A DNA stretch of 64,000 nucleotides from Isosphaeraceae bacterium EP7 (GTDB taxonomy: Bacteria > Planctomycetota > Planctomycetia > Isosphaerales > Isosphaeraceae), in NCBI GenBank assembly GCA_038400315.1, contig CP151667.1, positions 2,367,174 to 2,431,173 of the forward strand, given 5' to 3'. Positions 42,637 to 51,885 of the stretch are shown piece after piece. Position 1 is the first letter of the stretch. Each line of letters opens with the position of its first letter. The notes below the pieces were generated by a model. That model had not been told where the DNA came from and did not search any database. It saw nothing but the letters and a program-made list of their open reading frames with translations. The translations under genes were made by a program, and so were the position numbers.

Positions 42637-44670
42637 TCACGCCGCTGTTCGCCGGATCAAGTCCACCAGCTGATTCAGGCTCGATGGCTTGGGCAGGTGG
42701 TGAGAGAAGCCCGCTGCGAGGCTGTCGCTCACATCCTGCGGCGAAGAATAGCCGCTGAACGCGATCCCCTTCAGGCCGAATGCGTCCCGGCTGTGGTGCA
42801 TGATCTCAAGCCCGCTGCCGTCCGGCAGACCGATGTCGCTGATCAGCAGATCGAAACGCTCCAACGACAAGGCCTCCATGGCTTCGGCTACGTTCGACGC
42901 GGTCCGCAACGCGAAGCCCATTGTGCGCAGTAGCTGGCCGACCGCACGCAGGGTGTCGGGGTTGTCGTCCACCAGCAACAGCCGCAGCGGCAACTCCGAG
43001 GGTCTCGACGTCGATCGGGGCGATGGGGTCGAGGCCTCCGCACCGGCCAGCGTTTCCAACTGAACACACGCCGAATACTCCGACTCAACACAGGCCAGCT
43101 GCTCGACCTCAACACCGGCTACCTGCTCCAGTTCGACGCGGAACGTCGAGCCGAGGCCCAAGCCGTCGCTCGCCGCCGTCAGCGCGCCGCCGTGCTGATC
43201 CACCAAAAGCTTCGCGATCGAAAGGCCAAGACCGAGACCGCCTTGACGACGCGATGCCTCCGGGTTCCCCTGCTCGAAGGCGTTGAAGACCCGGGGCAGG
43301 AACTCCGGGTCGATCCCATCGCCCGAGTCTGAAATCTCGATCGCCAGGCGCCCCGACCCGGCATCCATCGAGCGGATCCGGATGATCCCCCCCGGGGGCG
43401 TGAACTTCGCCGCGTTCGTGATCAAATTCCAGAACACCTGCTGAAGTCGCGACGAGTCACCCCACACCAGATGGGACGCCGCCCGCATCGCCTGCGAGAC
43501 TTCCAGCTGCTTGGAGTCCACCTCCACATGGCACAGTTCCACGGCCGAACGCAGTACGACGTGCGCGTCGAGCACCTCGAAGTGCAAATCCGGCTTCCCT
43601 CGCCCGGCCCGTGTCACCTCGAGAAGGTCATCGATCAGTCGCGACTCGAGCTCCACGTTGCGGCGGATCGTGGCAAGGTCCGCTCGCAGCCAATCGGCAA
43701 GGTCGGCCATCGACTCCATGCGGGAGACCGTCGCCAGCACCGGCGTCAGCGGCGTCTTCAGTTCGTGGCTCAGAGCCGACAGGAACATGTCTTTGGCGCG
43801 GCCCGACACCTCGGCCTGATCCTGGGCACGCACCAGCTCCGCTTCGGCACGCTTCCGATCCGTGATGTCGCGGGCGATCTTCGACGCGCCGATCAATCGA
43901 CCGGCCCGGTCCCGGATCGGCGAGATCGTCAACGAGACGTCGACCAGCACGCCGTCCTTGCGCCGGCGGACCGTCTCGAAGTGATCTACCCGATGGCCTC
44001 CACGAAGCCTCTCGAGGATTGCCGCCGCCTCATCGAGACGGTCGGCCGGGATAATCCGCGAGATCGACTCGCCGACGGCCTCCTGCTCCTCGTAGCCGAA
44101 GAGCCGCGCCGCGGCAGCGTTCCAGGAAGTCACCACCCCACCGAGGTCCTTGGCGATGATTGCGTCGTCGGACGACCCCACGATCGCTGCCAGCCGGGCG
44201 TTCGTCGCCTCGGCACGTTTCCGATCCGTGATTTCGCGGATGTTGCACTGGATGATCAGGTGGTCGCCCGTCCGGTACACGTTGCTTACGAACTCCACCT
44301 CCACGCGGCGGCCGTCTCGCGTTTCCAGCGGCAGGTCGTCATACCTCACGTACCCCAACGCCTGGAGTTCGCGGAATGCCGCGCGGCTGGCCCCCTCGTC
44401 ACCCAGAAGGCCGATCTCCCACAGGTGACGTCCTTCCACCTCTGCACGCGAGTAGCCGAGAAGCCCCAGCAAGTATGGGTTCGCGTCGACGATCGCCCCG
44501 CTGTCACGGTCGACGAATAAGATCCCGTCGCGGGCCGCTTCAAAGAGCCGTCGGAACTGCTGCTCGGAGTCCGCCAACGAGAGCACCGGCCGAGGGACGT
44601 CCCCCGGGGCCGGCGGATCCCCAGCGTCGATCGAGTCTGCGGCTGCGTTCGCGGCCGACGTTGACGTCAT
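42637..44670 (-). CDS. Soluble PAS-PAS hybrid histidine kinase with receiver domain
   Basis: I start at the ATG at 44670 (AGGGA eight bases upstream); the ATG at 44676 is equally close and the frame opens at 44781. 677 residues. Two PAS domains (EQQFRRLFEAARDGILFVD and IVGSSDDAIIAKDLGGVVT) precede the HisKA domain with the phosphorylated histidine in SALSHELKTPLTPVL (about residue 302). The ATPase domain has NLITNAAKFTPPGG and GGLGLGLSIAKLL. A linker of four 8-residue repeats leads to a receiver domain whose acceptor Asp is in LLISDIGLPDGSG. There is no membrane segment, so it senses an internal signal. Its target is not encoded nearby. Confidence 0.92.
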   Translation of the reverse strand: MTSTSAANAAADSIDAGDPPAPGDVPRPVLSLADSEQQFRRLFEAARDGILFVDRDSGAIVDANPYLLGLLGYSRAEVEGRHLWEIGLLGDEGASRAAFRELQALGYVRYDDLPLETRDGRRVEVEFVSNVYRTGDHLIIQCNIREITDRKRAEATNARLAAIVGSSDDAIIAKDLGGVVTSWNAAAARLFGYEEQEAVGESISRIIPADRLDEAAAILERLRGGHRVDHFETVRRRKDGVLVDVSLTISPIRDRAGRLIGASKIARDITDRKRAEAELVRAQDQAEVSGRAKDMFLSALSHELKTPLTPVLATVSRMESMADLADWLRADLATIRRNVELESRLIDDLLEVTRAGRGKPDLHFEVLDAHVVLRSAVELCHVEVDSKQLEVSQAMRAASHLVWGDSSRLQQVFWNLITNAAKFTPPGGIIRIRSMDAGSGRLAIEISDSGDGIDPEFLPRVFNAFEQGNPEASRRQGGLGLGLSIAKLLVDQHGGALTAASDGLGLGSTFRVELEQVAGVEVEQLACVESEYSACVQLETLAGAEASTPSPRSTSRPSELPLRLLLVDDNPDTLRAVGQLLRTMGFALRTASNVAEAMEALSLERFDLLISDIGLPDGSGLEIMHHSRDAFGLKGIAFSGYSSPQDVSDSLAAGFSHHLPKPSSLNQLVDLIRRTAA
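43036..43131 (-). repeat. Four 24-base tandem repeats encoding an 8-residue linker repeat
   Basis: Within the kinase gene the units encode LEQVAGVE, VEQLACVE, SEYSACVQ and LETLAGAE, exactly 96 bases in frame. The first two units are most alike. The repeat joins the ATPase domain to the receiver domain and could form a short helical spacer. Confidence 0.65.
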
Positions 44671-45700
44671 CTTCATCTTCCCTGGTGGGCGGGGAACTTC
44701 CCGGTGCCCGAGCCCAGTACCCGGATCGAGGCACGAGAGCGCGGGCGGATACCTCGCATGATTCATCACATCGTGCGACAATGATCATTCCACATCAATT
44801 TTTAGGCATATTAATTAAATAATTGGCTCATAATTCCGGTCTTTTACCGAACATAACGAAGATCGCAACTATTAAATAAATATAAAATCCAACGACTGCA
44901 GCCTTGAAATGCTTCGGGACACGCACGACTTCCGACCTTCTCAGAGCTTCGTCTGAGCATCGTTGTCGGTGTGCGATGGGGCAGACTCTACCCCTGCGAC
45001 GGCAGGCACTGGGGTGCCGTGTTCGGCGTACCGAGGCTTCGCTGAATCGTGCGTCGACCCCCAAACCATTTCTTGAGGATGCAGGATCTGGTTGCCAGGC
45101 GCTAAAATGGACACAACCCGAGGAACAACTCCGACTGGCCAACGACCCGCACAGCATCACCGCCAGCGTTTCAGGGGCCTTCAAGTGCCCTTGCGGTGGA
45201 CCAAATTCCTTCGTGACGCCTCGGGCCTCCTGCGGGCCGACCAATCGAGCAGCGTGGGCTTTCCGACCGAAGGGGCGTCGGTGTAGGGGAAGGCCAGCAT
45301 TGTTGGGAACAGTCAGACGTCGAAGTCAGCGAGCCGCACCCAGGGTCCTCGAGCCACGCCGTCCGGCGGGAAGTTGATGGGGCCGGTCAGGGGCACGGCG
45401 GCCTCGGCAGGCGGTCAAACGTTCGTATATTTCACGATCAAACGATCCGTTCAGATACAAAATTCGCGATGGCATAAGCCATTATTATCACCGACTTTAT
45501 GGCCAAACATCCCGATCTGCCCGACTTTACCCAACCTTCTCCGCACTGCGGCGAGGTACGCTTCAGGTAGCCGACCTCTCCCCGTAATGCCTTGCGGTGC
45601 ATCCATCCCGGTCGCGCGAGGGCCGGCAGCGGTCAGGCCCGTAACGCCGAACTCCGGGCCGCTCCCGCCCAGACCGACCGACGACGGAAGAGTCCGCTCG
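44671..45700. other. Divergent kinase intergenic region, about 1 kb, with an AT-rich block
   Basis: This lies between two divergently read sensor kinases. About 44786-44893 is strikingly AT-rich for this genome, with runs such as TATTAATTAAATAATT. A second, weaker AT-rich patch is at about 45425-45500. No frame in the region shows convincing coding character. It likely holds both promoters. Confidence 0.4.
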
Positions 45701-45856
45701 ATGAACGAGACCATCCCCACCGGAGAGGACGTCAAACGACCCGAGCTGACCAGGAGCGGCGCAGCCGCATCAAACAACCTGGGGTCGTTGTCCATGCCCG
45801 GTTGGACCTTCGGGCTGGAGCCCCTCAAGTGTGTCATCCCCGGCCTGCCAGGATGA
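45701..45856 (+). pseudogene. First fragment of a split membrane sensor (N-terminus)
   Basis: 51 codons from an ATG with GGAAGAG upstream. The last residues, GWTFGLEPLKCVIPGLPG, match the start of a membrane sensor found at the N-terminus of PAS hybrid kinases ('GW.LGIE.LKSVLPG...M.PNTAL'). The stop overlaps the ATG of the next frame (ATGA), where the same protein carries on: MNPNSALTLIL is the expected continuation. One base is missing between the two frames. Confidence 0.55.
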
Positions 45857-46311
45857 ACCCGAACTCCGCCCTGACCCTGATCCTGGCAGACGTAGCCCTC
45901 CGGAACATTCGCGAGGTTCGCAGGAACACGGCGAACTCTCACCTCGCTCGCTCGGTCTCGCTGACTGGGCTCCTCATCGGCTACGCTTCGGGCGACGACT
46001 CGGACATCGACCAGCCCCTCGTCCGAGAGCCGACGGGTGCCATCGGATCGCTCCGACCCGGCCGAATCGACCCGGTGGTCGCGATGAATTTCACCGCCCT
46101 CGTCTTGATCGCCAACAATCGAGGCGATTGGGTTGCCCATACGCTGGCGAAGTTGGCAGCCTCGACAGCCGACTCGTCCCTGTTCGGCGAGCTCTACGTA
46201 CTCGGTCGGGTCGAGGGACGTTCCGCCTTTAATCAGATGTCGATGCACACCGCCATCGGTACGCCGACGCTGGCCGCTGGCATCAACTCGGCCCGCCCAG
46301 GGGGGGCATGA
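45853..46311 (+). pseudogene. Second fragment of the split membrane sensor
   Basis: 152 codons. Family landmarks are MNPNSALTLILADVAL, DIDQPLVREPTGAIGSLRPG (matching the 'GIDQLL.R.P.GA.G...PGRM' motif), IDPVVAMNFTALVL and MSMHTAIGTPTLAAGI. These normally flank several membrane helices, but here the helices have lost much of their hydrophobicity, a sign of relaxed selection. The frame ends in a seven-G tract (46300-46306) with TGA overlapping the kinase ATG. Moving to the -1 frame there joins it to the kinase that follows. It could still be made as a separate coupled peptide. Confidence 0.55.
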
Positions 46312-48860
46312 TGGCGGCGAACGCCGGAGATCAGATGGCGAGGCGGCTCCTGCCGGTGGCGATCCTCCTGCCCGTCGCCCTGGAAGGCCTGTCCCTGATG
46401 GCTGGCCGCTCCGGACTCGTCGACGAGGGGTCCGCCGCGGCTGTCCGCGTGGTCGCCACCATCGCCATCCTCGCAGCCTGCATCGGCGCCAATGCGCATG
46501 CCCTGTACGGGGCAGGACGCGATCGACTCCGAGTCGAGGGACGCTACCGCTTCCTCGCCGAAACGATGCCCCTCATCATCTGGACGGCGCGGCCCGACGG
46601 GGGGGCCGATTACATGAACCGGCGGTGGACCGAGTTCACCGGGCAGGGTCGCGAGCAGTACGAGGGGAGGGGATGGGAGCGGGCCGTCCACCCCGACGAC
46701 CTGGACCGCTGTCGCGGCTCATGGGGACGGTCGACCGGCGACGGCACGGACTACCAGTGCGAGTTCCGCCTCCGCAATGTCGACGGCTCATTCCGTTGGC
46801 ACCTTCGCCGGGCCGAGCCGATGCGCGGCGATGACGGGAAGGTCCTCCAGTGGGTCGGGACCTGTGCCGACATCCACGACCGAAAGCTGGCCGACGAGCA
46901 GCGCTATCGGTCGCTGGTGGAGGCCACTTCGGCGATCGTCTGGATCACGCCGGCTTCCGGCGAATTCGAATCGGACCAGCACGCCTGGTCCGCCTTCACC
47001 GGCCAGTCCTTCAACCAGCTCAGGGGATGGGGCTGGCTCGATGCGGTTCACCCCGAGGACCGGGACGAGACGGCACGCGTCTGGGCCGAGGCCACCGCGA
47101 GCCGTTCGCTCTACCAGGTCGAGCATCGGCTCAGGCGGAACGACGGCGAATATCGGCACATGTCAGTAAGAGCTGTCCCGATCTTCTCGGAGGGCGGGAC
47201 GATCTGCGAGTGGATCGGGGTGCACGCCGACGCCACCGAGCGCAGGCGAGCCGAGGGAGAGCTGCGCCATGCCAAGGAGGCGGCCGAGGCCGCCACCCGG
47301 GCCAAGGGGGAGTTCCTCGCCAACATGAGTCACGAGATCCGCACCCCCATGAATGGCATACTCGGCATGACCGAGCTGGCCCTGGGCACCAAGCTCGACC
47401 CGCGCCAGCGCGAATATCTTGGCCTGGTCAGGACCTCCGCGGAATCGCTACTCACGGTCATCGACGACATCCTCGACTTCTCCAAGATCGAGGCGGGCAA
47501 GCTCACGCTCGACGAGGCCCCCTTCGACATCCGCGACGCCGTAACGGACACCCTAAGAGCCCTGGCGATCAGGGCCCACGACAAGGGGCTGGAGCTTGCA
47601 TGCCGGGTCGGCCCGGACGTCCCCGGCACGGTCGTCGGCGACGCTGGACGTCTCCGGCAGGTTCTGATCAACCTGGTCGGAAATGCGATCAAGTTCACCG
47701 AGCGAGGCGAGGTCTGCGTGGCCATCGAGGCCGGCGAGCCCGGCAAGGAGGACTGCGAGATCCGCCTGGCCGTGTCGGACACCGGGGTCGGAATCCCGGC
47801 CAACAAGCGGGCTTCGATCTTCGCGCCGTTTGAGCAGGCCGACGGATCCACCACCCGCAAGTTCGGGGGCACCGGCCTAGGACTATCGATCTCGGCCCAA
47901 TTGGTCGGGCTGATGGGGGGGCGGATCTGGGCCGAGGCCAATCCCGTCGGCGGCAGCATCTTCCGTTTCGAAGTCCACCTGGCACCAGGACCCGTGGACA
48001 ATTCTCTCGCCGTTGGGCCTGGAGCGGCACCGCCGGCCGGCCTCCGCGTCCTCATTGTTGACGACAATCGCACCACTCGCACGATCCTGGAGGAGCAACT
48101 GTCGGCCTGGGGCTGCCGGGCCAACGCGACCGACCCCGAGCAATGCCTCGAGGCCATGGCGGAGGCCGCTCGACGTTCCGAGCCGTTCGAGGTCGTCGTG
48201 CTGGACCGGACGATGCCCGGGATAGACGGCCTCGCGTTGGCCGACCGGATTCGCCGCAATCCCGAGCTAAACGAGGTCAAGATTCTGATGCTGACATCCG
48301 GCGGAGCCGACGAGTCGCCCCGCTTCCGTGATCTCGGGATCGGAGCCTGGCTGGCGAAGCCGGTCCGCCAATCTGAGTTGTTCAACGCCGTGGCGGCCTT
48401 GGTGGGCTTGGCCGAGGATGAGTCCCAGACGGCCGTGCCTGACGGGGCCGAACGTACCCCGACCTCGTCGCGGCAGCTATGCGTACTGCTCGCGGAGGAC
48501 CATCCCGTCAATCAGAAGGTGGCGGCCCGGATGCTGGAGAAGCTTGGGCATGTGGTTACGATCGTCGGCGACGGCAGGGCGGCTGTCGAGGCTGCCGCGG
48601 CCGGTTCCTTCGACGTCGTTTTCATGGACGTTCAGATGCCCGTGATGGACGGCTTCGAAGCCCTGGCGGCGATCCTCGCGTTGGAACGGGGCACGGCCCG
48701 GCGTCCCTCGGTCGTGGCGCTGACGGCGCACGCCATGGCCGGCGACCGCGAGCGCTGCCTGGAAGCCGGCTTCGACGACTACCTGACCAAACCGATCCGC
48801 GCCGCCTCGCTCCACGACGCCCTGGCCCGACTGGACGATGACGGGAAGAGCTCCATCTGA
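46308..48860 (+). CDS. Hybrid histidine kinase: two membrane helices, two PAS, kinase, two receivers
   Basis: 850 residues from ATG-ATG at 46308, overlapping the preceding frame (ATGA). Two membrane helices (LLPVAILLPVALEGLSLMAG and VRVVATIAILAACIGANAHA) are the end of the sensor module whose beginning lies in the two fragments upstream. Two PAS domains follow (about 80-190 and 200-310). His342 in ANMSHEIRTPMNGILG is the phosphorylated residue, and NLVGNAIKFTERGE and FGGTGLGLSISAQ form the ATP site. Receiver 1 has Asp633 (VVLDRTMPGIDG) and receiver 2 Asp774 (VFMDVQMPVMDG), both with the conserved Lys. The kinase core looks fully functional even if the sensor is damaged. Confidence 0.92.
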   Translation: MMAANAGDQMARRLLPVAILLPVALEGLSLMAGRSGLVDEGSAAAVRVVATIAILAACIGANAHALYGAGRDRLRVEGRYRFLAETMPLIIWTARPDGGADYMNRRWTEFTGQGREQYEGRGWERAVHPDDLDRCRGSWGRSTGDGTDYQCEFRLRNVDGSFRWHLRRAEPMRGDDGKVLQWVGTCADIHDRKLADEQRYRSLVEATSAIVWITPASGEFESDQHAWSAFTGQSFNQLRGWGWLDAVHPEDRDETARVWAEATASRSLYQVEHRLRRNDGEYRHMSVRAVPIFSEGGTICEWIGVHADATERRRAEGELRHAKEAAEAATRAKGEFLANMSHEIRTPMNGILGMTELALGTKLDPRQREYLGLVRTSAESLLTVIDDILDFSKIEAGKLTLDEAPFDIRDAVTDTLRALAIRAHDKGLELACRVGPDVPGTVVGDAGRLRQVLINLVGNAIKFTERGEVCVAIEAGEPGKEDCEIRLAVSDTGVGIPANKRASIFAPFEQADGSTTRKFGGTGLGLSISAQLVGLMGGRIWAEANPVGGSIFRFEVHLAPGPVDNSLAVGPGAAPPAGLRVLIVDDNRTTRTILEEQLSAWGCRANATDPEQCLEAMAEAARRSEPFEVVVLDRTMPGIDGLALADRIRRNPELNEVKILMLTSGGADESPRFRDLGIGAWLAKPVRQSELFNAVAALVGLAEDESQTAVPDGAERTPTSSRQLCVLLAEDHPVNQKVAARMLEKLGHVVTIVGDGRAAVEAAAAGSFDVVFMDVQMPVMDGFEALAAILALERGTARRPSVVALTAHAMAGDRERCLEAGFDDYLTKPIRAASLHDALARLDDDGKSSI

Positions 48861-49088
48861 TCTGCGGGGCGGAGAAAAGTCACCGATCGTCCAGAACCGC
48901 ACCCTCGTCGGTGACCCGAGCCTCGACGCGGCGTACGGGTGGGGGCGTTGCGATTGATGCGCCGGCCATGGTCTGGCCTCGGCATCAACGAGCCGAGCTC
49001 GAGACGATGAGAGTCGAGCCCGAGACATTGCGGGAACGACATCCCCTCCGGGACGCATCGACGTTATCGCATTGACCTTCGCGGGTCG

Positions 49089-50195
49089 TCAGTCATTCGC
49101 TGGGGTCGGCCTGGGTTTTCTTCGCGCCAGCCGGGCCAGGATCTCGGGCAATTCTTCGAGGGCGAATTGGCGGCGAACCCCTCCCTCGAGGAACGCGGCC
49201 TTGTTCATGCCGTAGACAACAGAGGTTGCCTCGTCCTGGCCTAAGGTCAATCCACCCGCGGCGAGGATCGACTTGCACCCTTCGACACCGTCTCGCCCCA
49301 TCCCGGTCATGATGATGCCCGTGGTCGCCGCCCCGAATACTTTAGCTGCCGAGAGGAAGAGCGCGTCGACCGACGGCTTGTGTCCGCTGACATGCGGTCC
49401 GTCGGAGATCGAGACGTGGACGCGAGGCGAACGGCCGGTGAGAGTCATCTGCCGGCCGCCGGGTGCGATCAGGATCTGGTCGGGCAGGACCCGGTCCCCC
49501 TCCTCGGCCTCCTTCACTGTCAGGTTGCACTGTCGGCCCAGCCGCTCGGCAAAAACCTGGGTGAACCCGCTCGGCATGTGCTGCACGATGAGAATCGGCG
49601 GCATCGGTGGCGACATCCCGGCGAACACCTGCCCCAGCGCCTGGGGGCCGCCGGTGGAGATGCCGATCACCACCACCTCGGCCGCCGCGGTTGGGGTCGT
49701 TGCCGGCGCCTGGGACGTGGGGATGTCCTGGCGCGAAGGGGGCCGGGCCGCGGGCTTCGGTTGCCTTGGCCCCGGCCGCCTGACGTGGCTTTGAGCAGCC
49801 GCGAGCACCTTGCCAACCAGGACCTCTCCCAGGGCCTTCAATTCGGCAAGCTGGTGGTGGGTCGGCTTGGGCAAGAAGTCGAAAGCCCCCAGCTCAAGCG
49901 CTTCCAGGGTCACAGCCGCCCTCTCCTGGGTGAGGACGCTGACCATGATCACGGGGGCCTCGTGGACGGCGAAGAGCAGGGGGAGTGTCTCCAGGCCGGA
50001 CATGCCGGGCATCTCGACGTCGAGGGTGATCACGTCGGGGCGGAGTTTCTGCGCCAGCTCGATCGCCTCGGTCCCGTCCCTGGCCGAGCCGACGACCGTG
50101 ATCTCGGGGCTGAGGCCGAGGATGCCGGCCAGAAGCTTGCGCATCAGAGCCGAGTCGTCAACGACGAGGACGCGGACCGGTTCTGTTCTCGACAA
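49089..50195 (-). CDS. cheB: Chemotaxis protein-glutamate methylesterase CheB
   Basis: I start at a TTG at 50195, because AGGAGG lies exactly seven bases upstream; the ATG at 50234 would add 13 residues without a ribosome site. 368 residues. A receiver domain (VLVVDDSALMRKLLAGIL, acceptor Asp59 in ITLDVEMPGMSG) is joined by a proline-rich linker to the methylesterase domain. That domain holds the catalytic Ser in GISTGGPQAL, His in QHMPSGFTQVFAERL and Asp in MTGMGRDGVEGCK. It removes methyl groups from the receptor when phosphorylated by CheA. It is the last gene of the chemotaxis operon. Confidence 0.95.
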   Translation of the reverse strand: MSRTEPVRVLVVDDSALMRKLLAGILGLSPEITVVGSARDGTEAIELAQKLRPDVITLDVEMPGMSGLETLPLLFAVHEAPVIMVSVLTQERAAVTLEALELGAFDFLPKPTHHQLAELKALGEVLVGKVLAAAQSHVRRPGPRQPKPAARPPSRQDIPTSQAPATTPTAAAEVVVIGISTGGPQALGQVFAGMSPPMPPILIVQHMPSGFTQVFAERLGRQCNLTVKEAEEGDRVLPDQILIAPGGRQMTLTGRSPRVHVSISDGPHVSGHKPSVDALFLSAAKVFGAATTGIIMTGMGRDGVEGCKSILAAGGLTLGQDEATSVVYGMNKAAFLEGGVRRQFALEELPEILARLARRKPRPTPAND

Positions 50196-50235
50196 GGGAC
50201 CGCCTCCTGCGGGCACGATCGGGGCTCGATGCAAT

Positions 50236-50628
50236 TCAGGGCTTGGGGCTCGTGGTCGAAGGGGGCAAGGCCTGGACCTTGCCCAGCAGGGCGATGAGGC
50301 GGTCGCGGTCGAACGGCTTGACGAGGAAATCGAGGGCGCCGTCGCGGATGGCCTCCTCGATGGTCTGCTTCTGGTTCAGGGCCGAGACCATCACCACGCG
50401 CGCCTCGGGGTCGATCTCGCGAATGAGCCGGAGTGCCTGGAGGCCCCCCATCTCGGGCATGACGACATCCATCGTGACCAGCCCTGGCCTGAGCCGATCG
50501 TAAAGGTCGACGCCTTCCTGGCCATTTCTGGCCTCTCCGACGACTTCCCAGCCAGCCGCTTCGGCCGCACCTCGGATCATCCGTCGCATCATCATGGCGT
50601 CGTCGACGACCAGCAAGCGTCCCATCAT
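50236..50628 (-). CDS. cheY: Chemotaxis response regulator CheY
   Basis: 130 residues, a stand-alone receiver. Acidic pocket residues are in LLVVDDAMMMRRM, the acceptor Asp54 is in LVTMDVVMPEMGG, and the conserved Lys is in FLVKPFDRDRL. Start is at either of two adjacent ATGs (50628 or 50625), with GGGGGAG just upstream; spacing favours the second. CheY carries the phosphoryl signal from CheA to the output. No FliM or other flagellar gene is in the window, so the target is unknown. Confidence 0.92.
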   Translation of the reverse strand: MMGRLLVVDDAMMMRRMIRGAAEAAGWEVVGEARNGQEGVDLYDRLRPGLVTMDVVMPEMGGLQALRLIREIDPEARVVMVSALNQKQTIEEAIRDGALDFLVKPFDRDRLIALLGKVQALPPSTTSPKP

Positions 50629-50673
50629 AACTCCCCCGGGGCCTTGGCGTGGCCGGTTGGCCCGGCCTCGACC

Positions 50674-51162
50674 TCAGATCTTATATTCTTCGCCGCCGGG
50701 AACTCGAATCTGGACGATCCCCGTCGCGAGGTCGAGCGTTAGCCGTCGGCCCGCCCCTCCCCCGACATCCCTGGCCAGCACGGGGATTCCCAGCGTGCCG
50801 AGGATCTGGTCAACCGCATCCTGGTTCATCTTGCCGATATTCAGGGCGGGCCCCGTCTGGAACATGCTCGCGCCACCGACGACCTTCGCCGTCAGACGCC
50901 CTCGAGAGCTTCGGCCGAGCAGCCGCTCAAGATCGGCGATCATCGCCGGGATCGCTGTGTCGGCGAATTTCCCAGGCTGGTCGGACGTCCCCTTCGAGTC
51001 GGGCAGGACAATGTGAGCCACCCCTCCCAGCTTCGCGGCTCGGTCGTGAAGGATGACCCCTGCGCACGAGCCGAGCAACGTCCTGAGCTGATTCGGCGCG
51101 GAGGTGACCTGCCAGCGACCGATCGGGACCGACACGATCTCGAATGGGTCCCGATTGCTCAA
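50674..51162 (-). CDS. cheD: Chemoreceptor glutamine deamidase CheD
   Basis: 162 residues from a TTG at 51162 with AAAGG seven bases upstream; no other in-frame start precedes the catalytic region. The catalytic Cys33 is in LLGSCAGVILHD and His50 in GVAHIVLPDS, the signatures of the CheD family. VVGGASMFQTGPALNIG is the conserved core. CheD deamidates receptor glutamines and in other bacteria binds CheC, whose gene is just upstream here. Its presence suggests the CheC/CheD/CheY adaptation loop known from Bacillus and Thermotoga. Confidence 0.92.
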   Translation of the reverse strand: MSNRDPFEIVSVPIGRWQVTSAPNQLRTLLGSCAGVILHDRAAKLGGVAHIVLPDSKGTSDQPGKFADTAIPAMIADLERLLGRSSRGRLTAKVVGGASMFQTGPALNIGKMNQDAVDQILGTLGIPVLARDVGGGAGRRLTLDLATGIVQIRVPGGEEYKI

Positions 51163-51252
51163 GGGTCGGCCTTTCGGGGGTTCGACGGGAGGATTCGTGT
51201 CCTGGATCTTCGGCAGACGGAGTTTTTGAGGCTGGAAGCGACCGAGACCAGG

Positions 51253-51882
51253 CTAGACAACCTGGGCCAGCCACTCCAGCGAGTCGCTGCTCGGGACCAG
51301 AAGAAGCGACCAGCCAAGCTCCTTCGCGTCAGACTCGAAGCGTGTCTTGATCAGGAGGAGCCGGTCGAGTTGACACGCCTGCTCCATCAGGGCGAATTCG
51401 AGGAGGCTCCCAGCGAACTCGTGCCGGAAGCTTGGCGGTGAAGGGATGATCCCCGCGGCGGCATCGCTCGACCCCTCGCGTGGCCGGGGGAGCATGACGG
51501 CCAGCGAATTGAGGTAAGCGCAGCCGACGATGTTGGCCGTCTCGTTGGCCGCGGATTGCTCCAGCTCGCCCCAGGAATCGGCCGTCCCGTCCGGCTGTCG
51601 GAGGAGCAAGTCGACCAGAGCCAGGCCCGACCGGCCCTCGAAGACGAGCAGGAGCTGGCCGCTGATTTGACCGAGGATCTCCATCGAGCTGACGGCCACG
51701 AGCTCGTCGGCCGGGCCGAGGAGTTCGGCGGCCTCGGCGAGGTCAACCTCCTCGACGTCGCTGGTCCGGAGCGTCGCTGGCTGGCCGAGCCATTTCGAGA
51801 GCGCGGCCGAGGCATCCTCCGCCCCGCGTTCGAAGATGGCCCTGAGGCGTTGCCGTGCATGTTCGTTCAAGGACTGCCCCAT
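51253..51882 (-). CDS. cheC: CheY-P phosphatase CheC
   Basis: 209 residues. The phosphatase signature [S/D]-x3-E-x2-N appears once, as Ser110, Glu114 and Asn117 in QSAANETANIVG, followed by LNSLAVMLP. The second site of two-site CheC proteins (around EFALMEQACQLD) lacks the Glu-x2-Asn pair, so this is a single-site form. VSSMEILGQISGQLLLVFEG is the usual beta-alpha unit before the motif. It should dephosphorylate CheY and partner with CheD. The gene sits three bases after cheA. Confidence 0.88.
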   Translation of the reverse strand: MGQSLNEHARQRLRAIFERGAEDASAALSKWLGQPATLRTSDVEEVDLAEAAELLGPADELVAVSSMEILGQISGQLLLVFEGRSGLALVDLLLRQPDGTADSWGELEQSAANETANIVGCAYLNSLAVMLPRPREGSSDAAAGIIPSPPSFRHEFAGSLLEFALMEQACQLDRLLLIKTRFESDAKELGWSLLLVPSSDSLEWLAQVV

Positions 51883-51885
51883 GAT

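Noticed and set aside
44828-45244. 138-codon minus-strand frame with a hydrophobic C-terminus
   Set aside because: The hydrophobic end (FYIYLIVAIFVMF) simply reflects the AT-rich block; the rest of the frame shows no coding character and there is no ribosome site.
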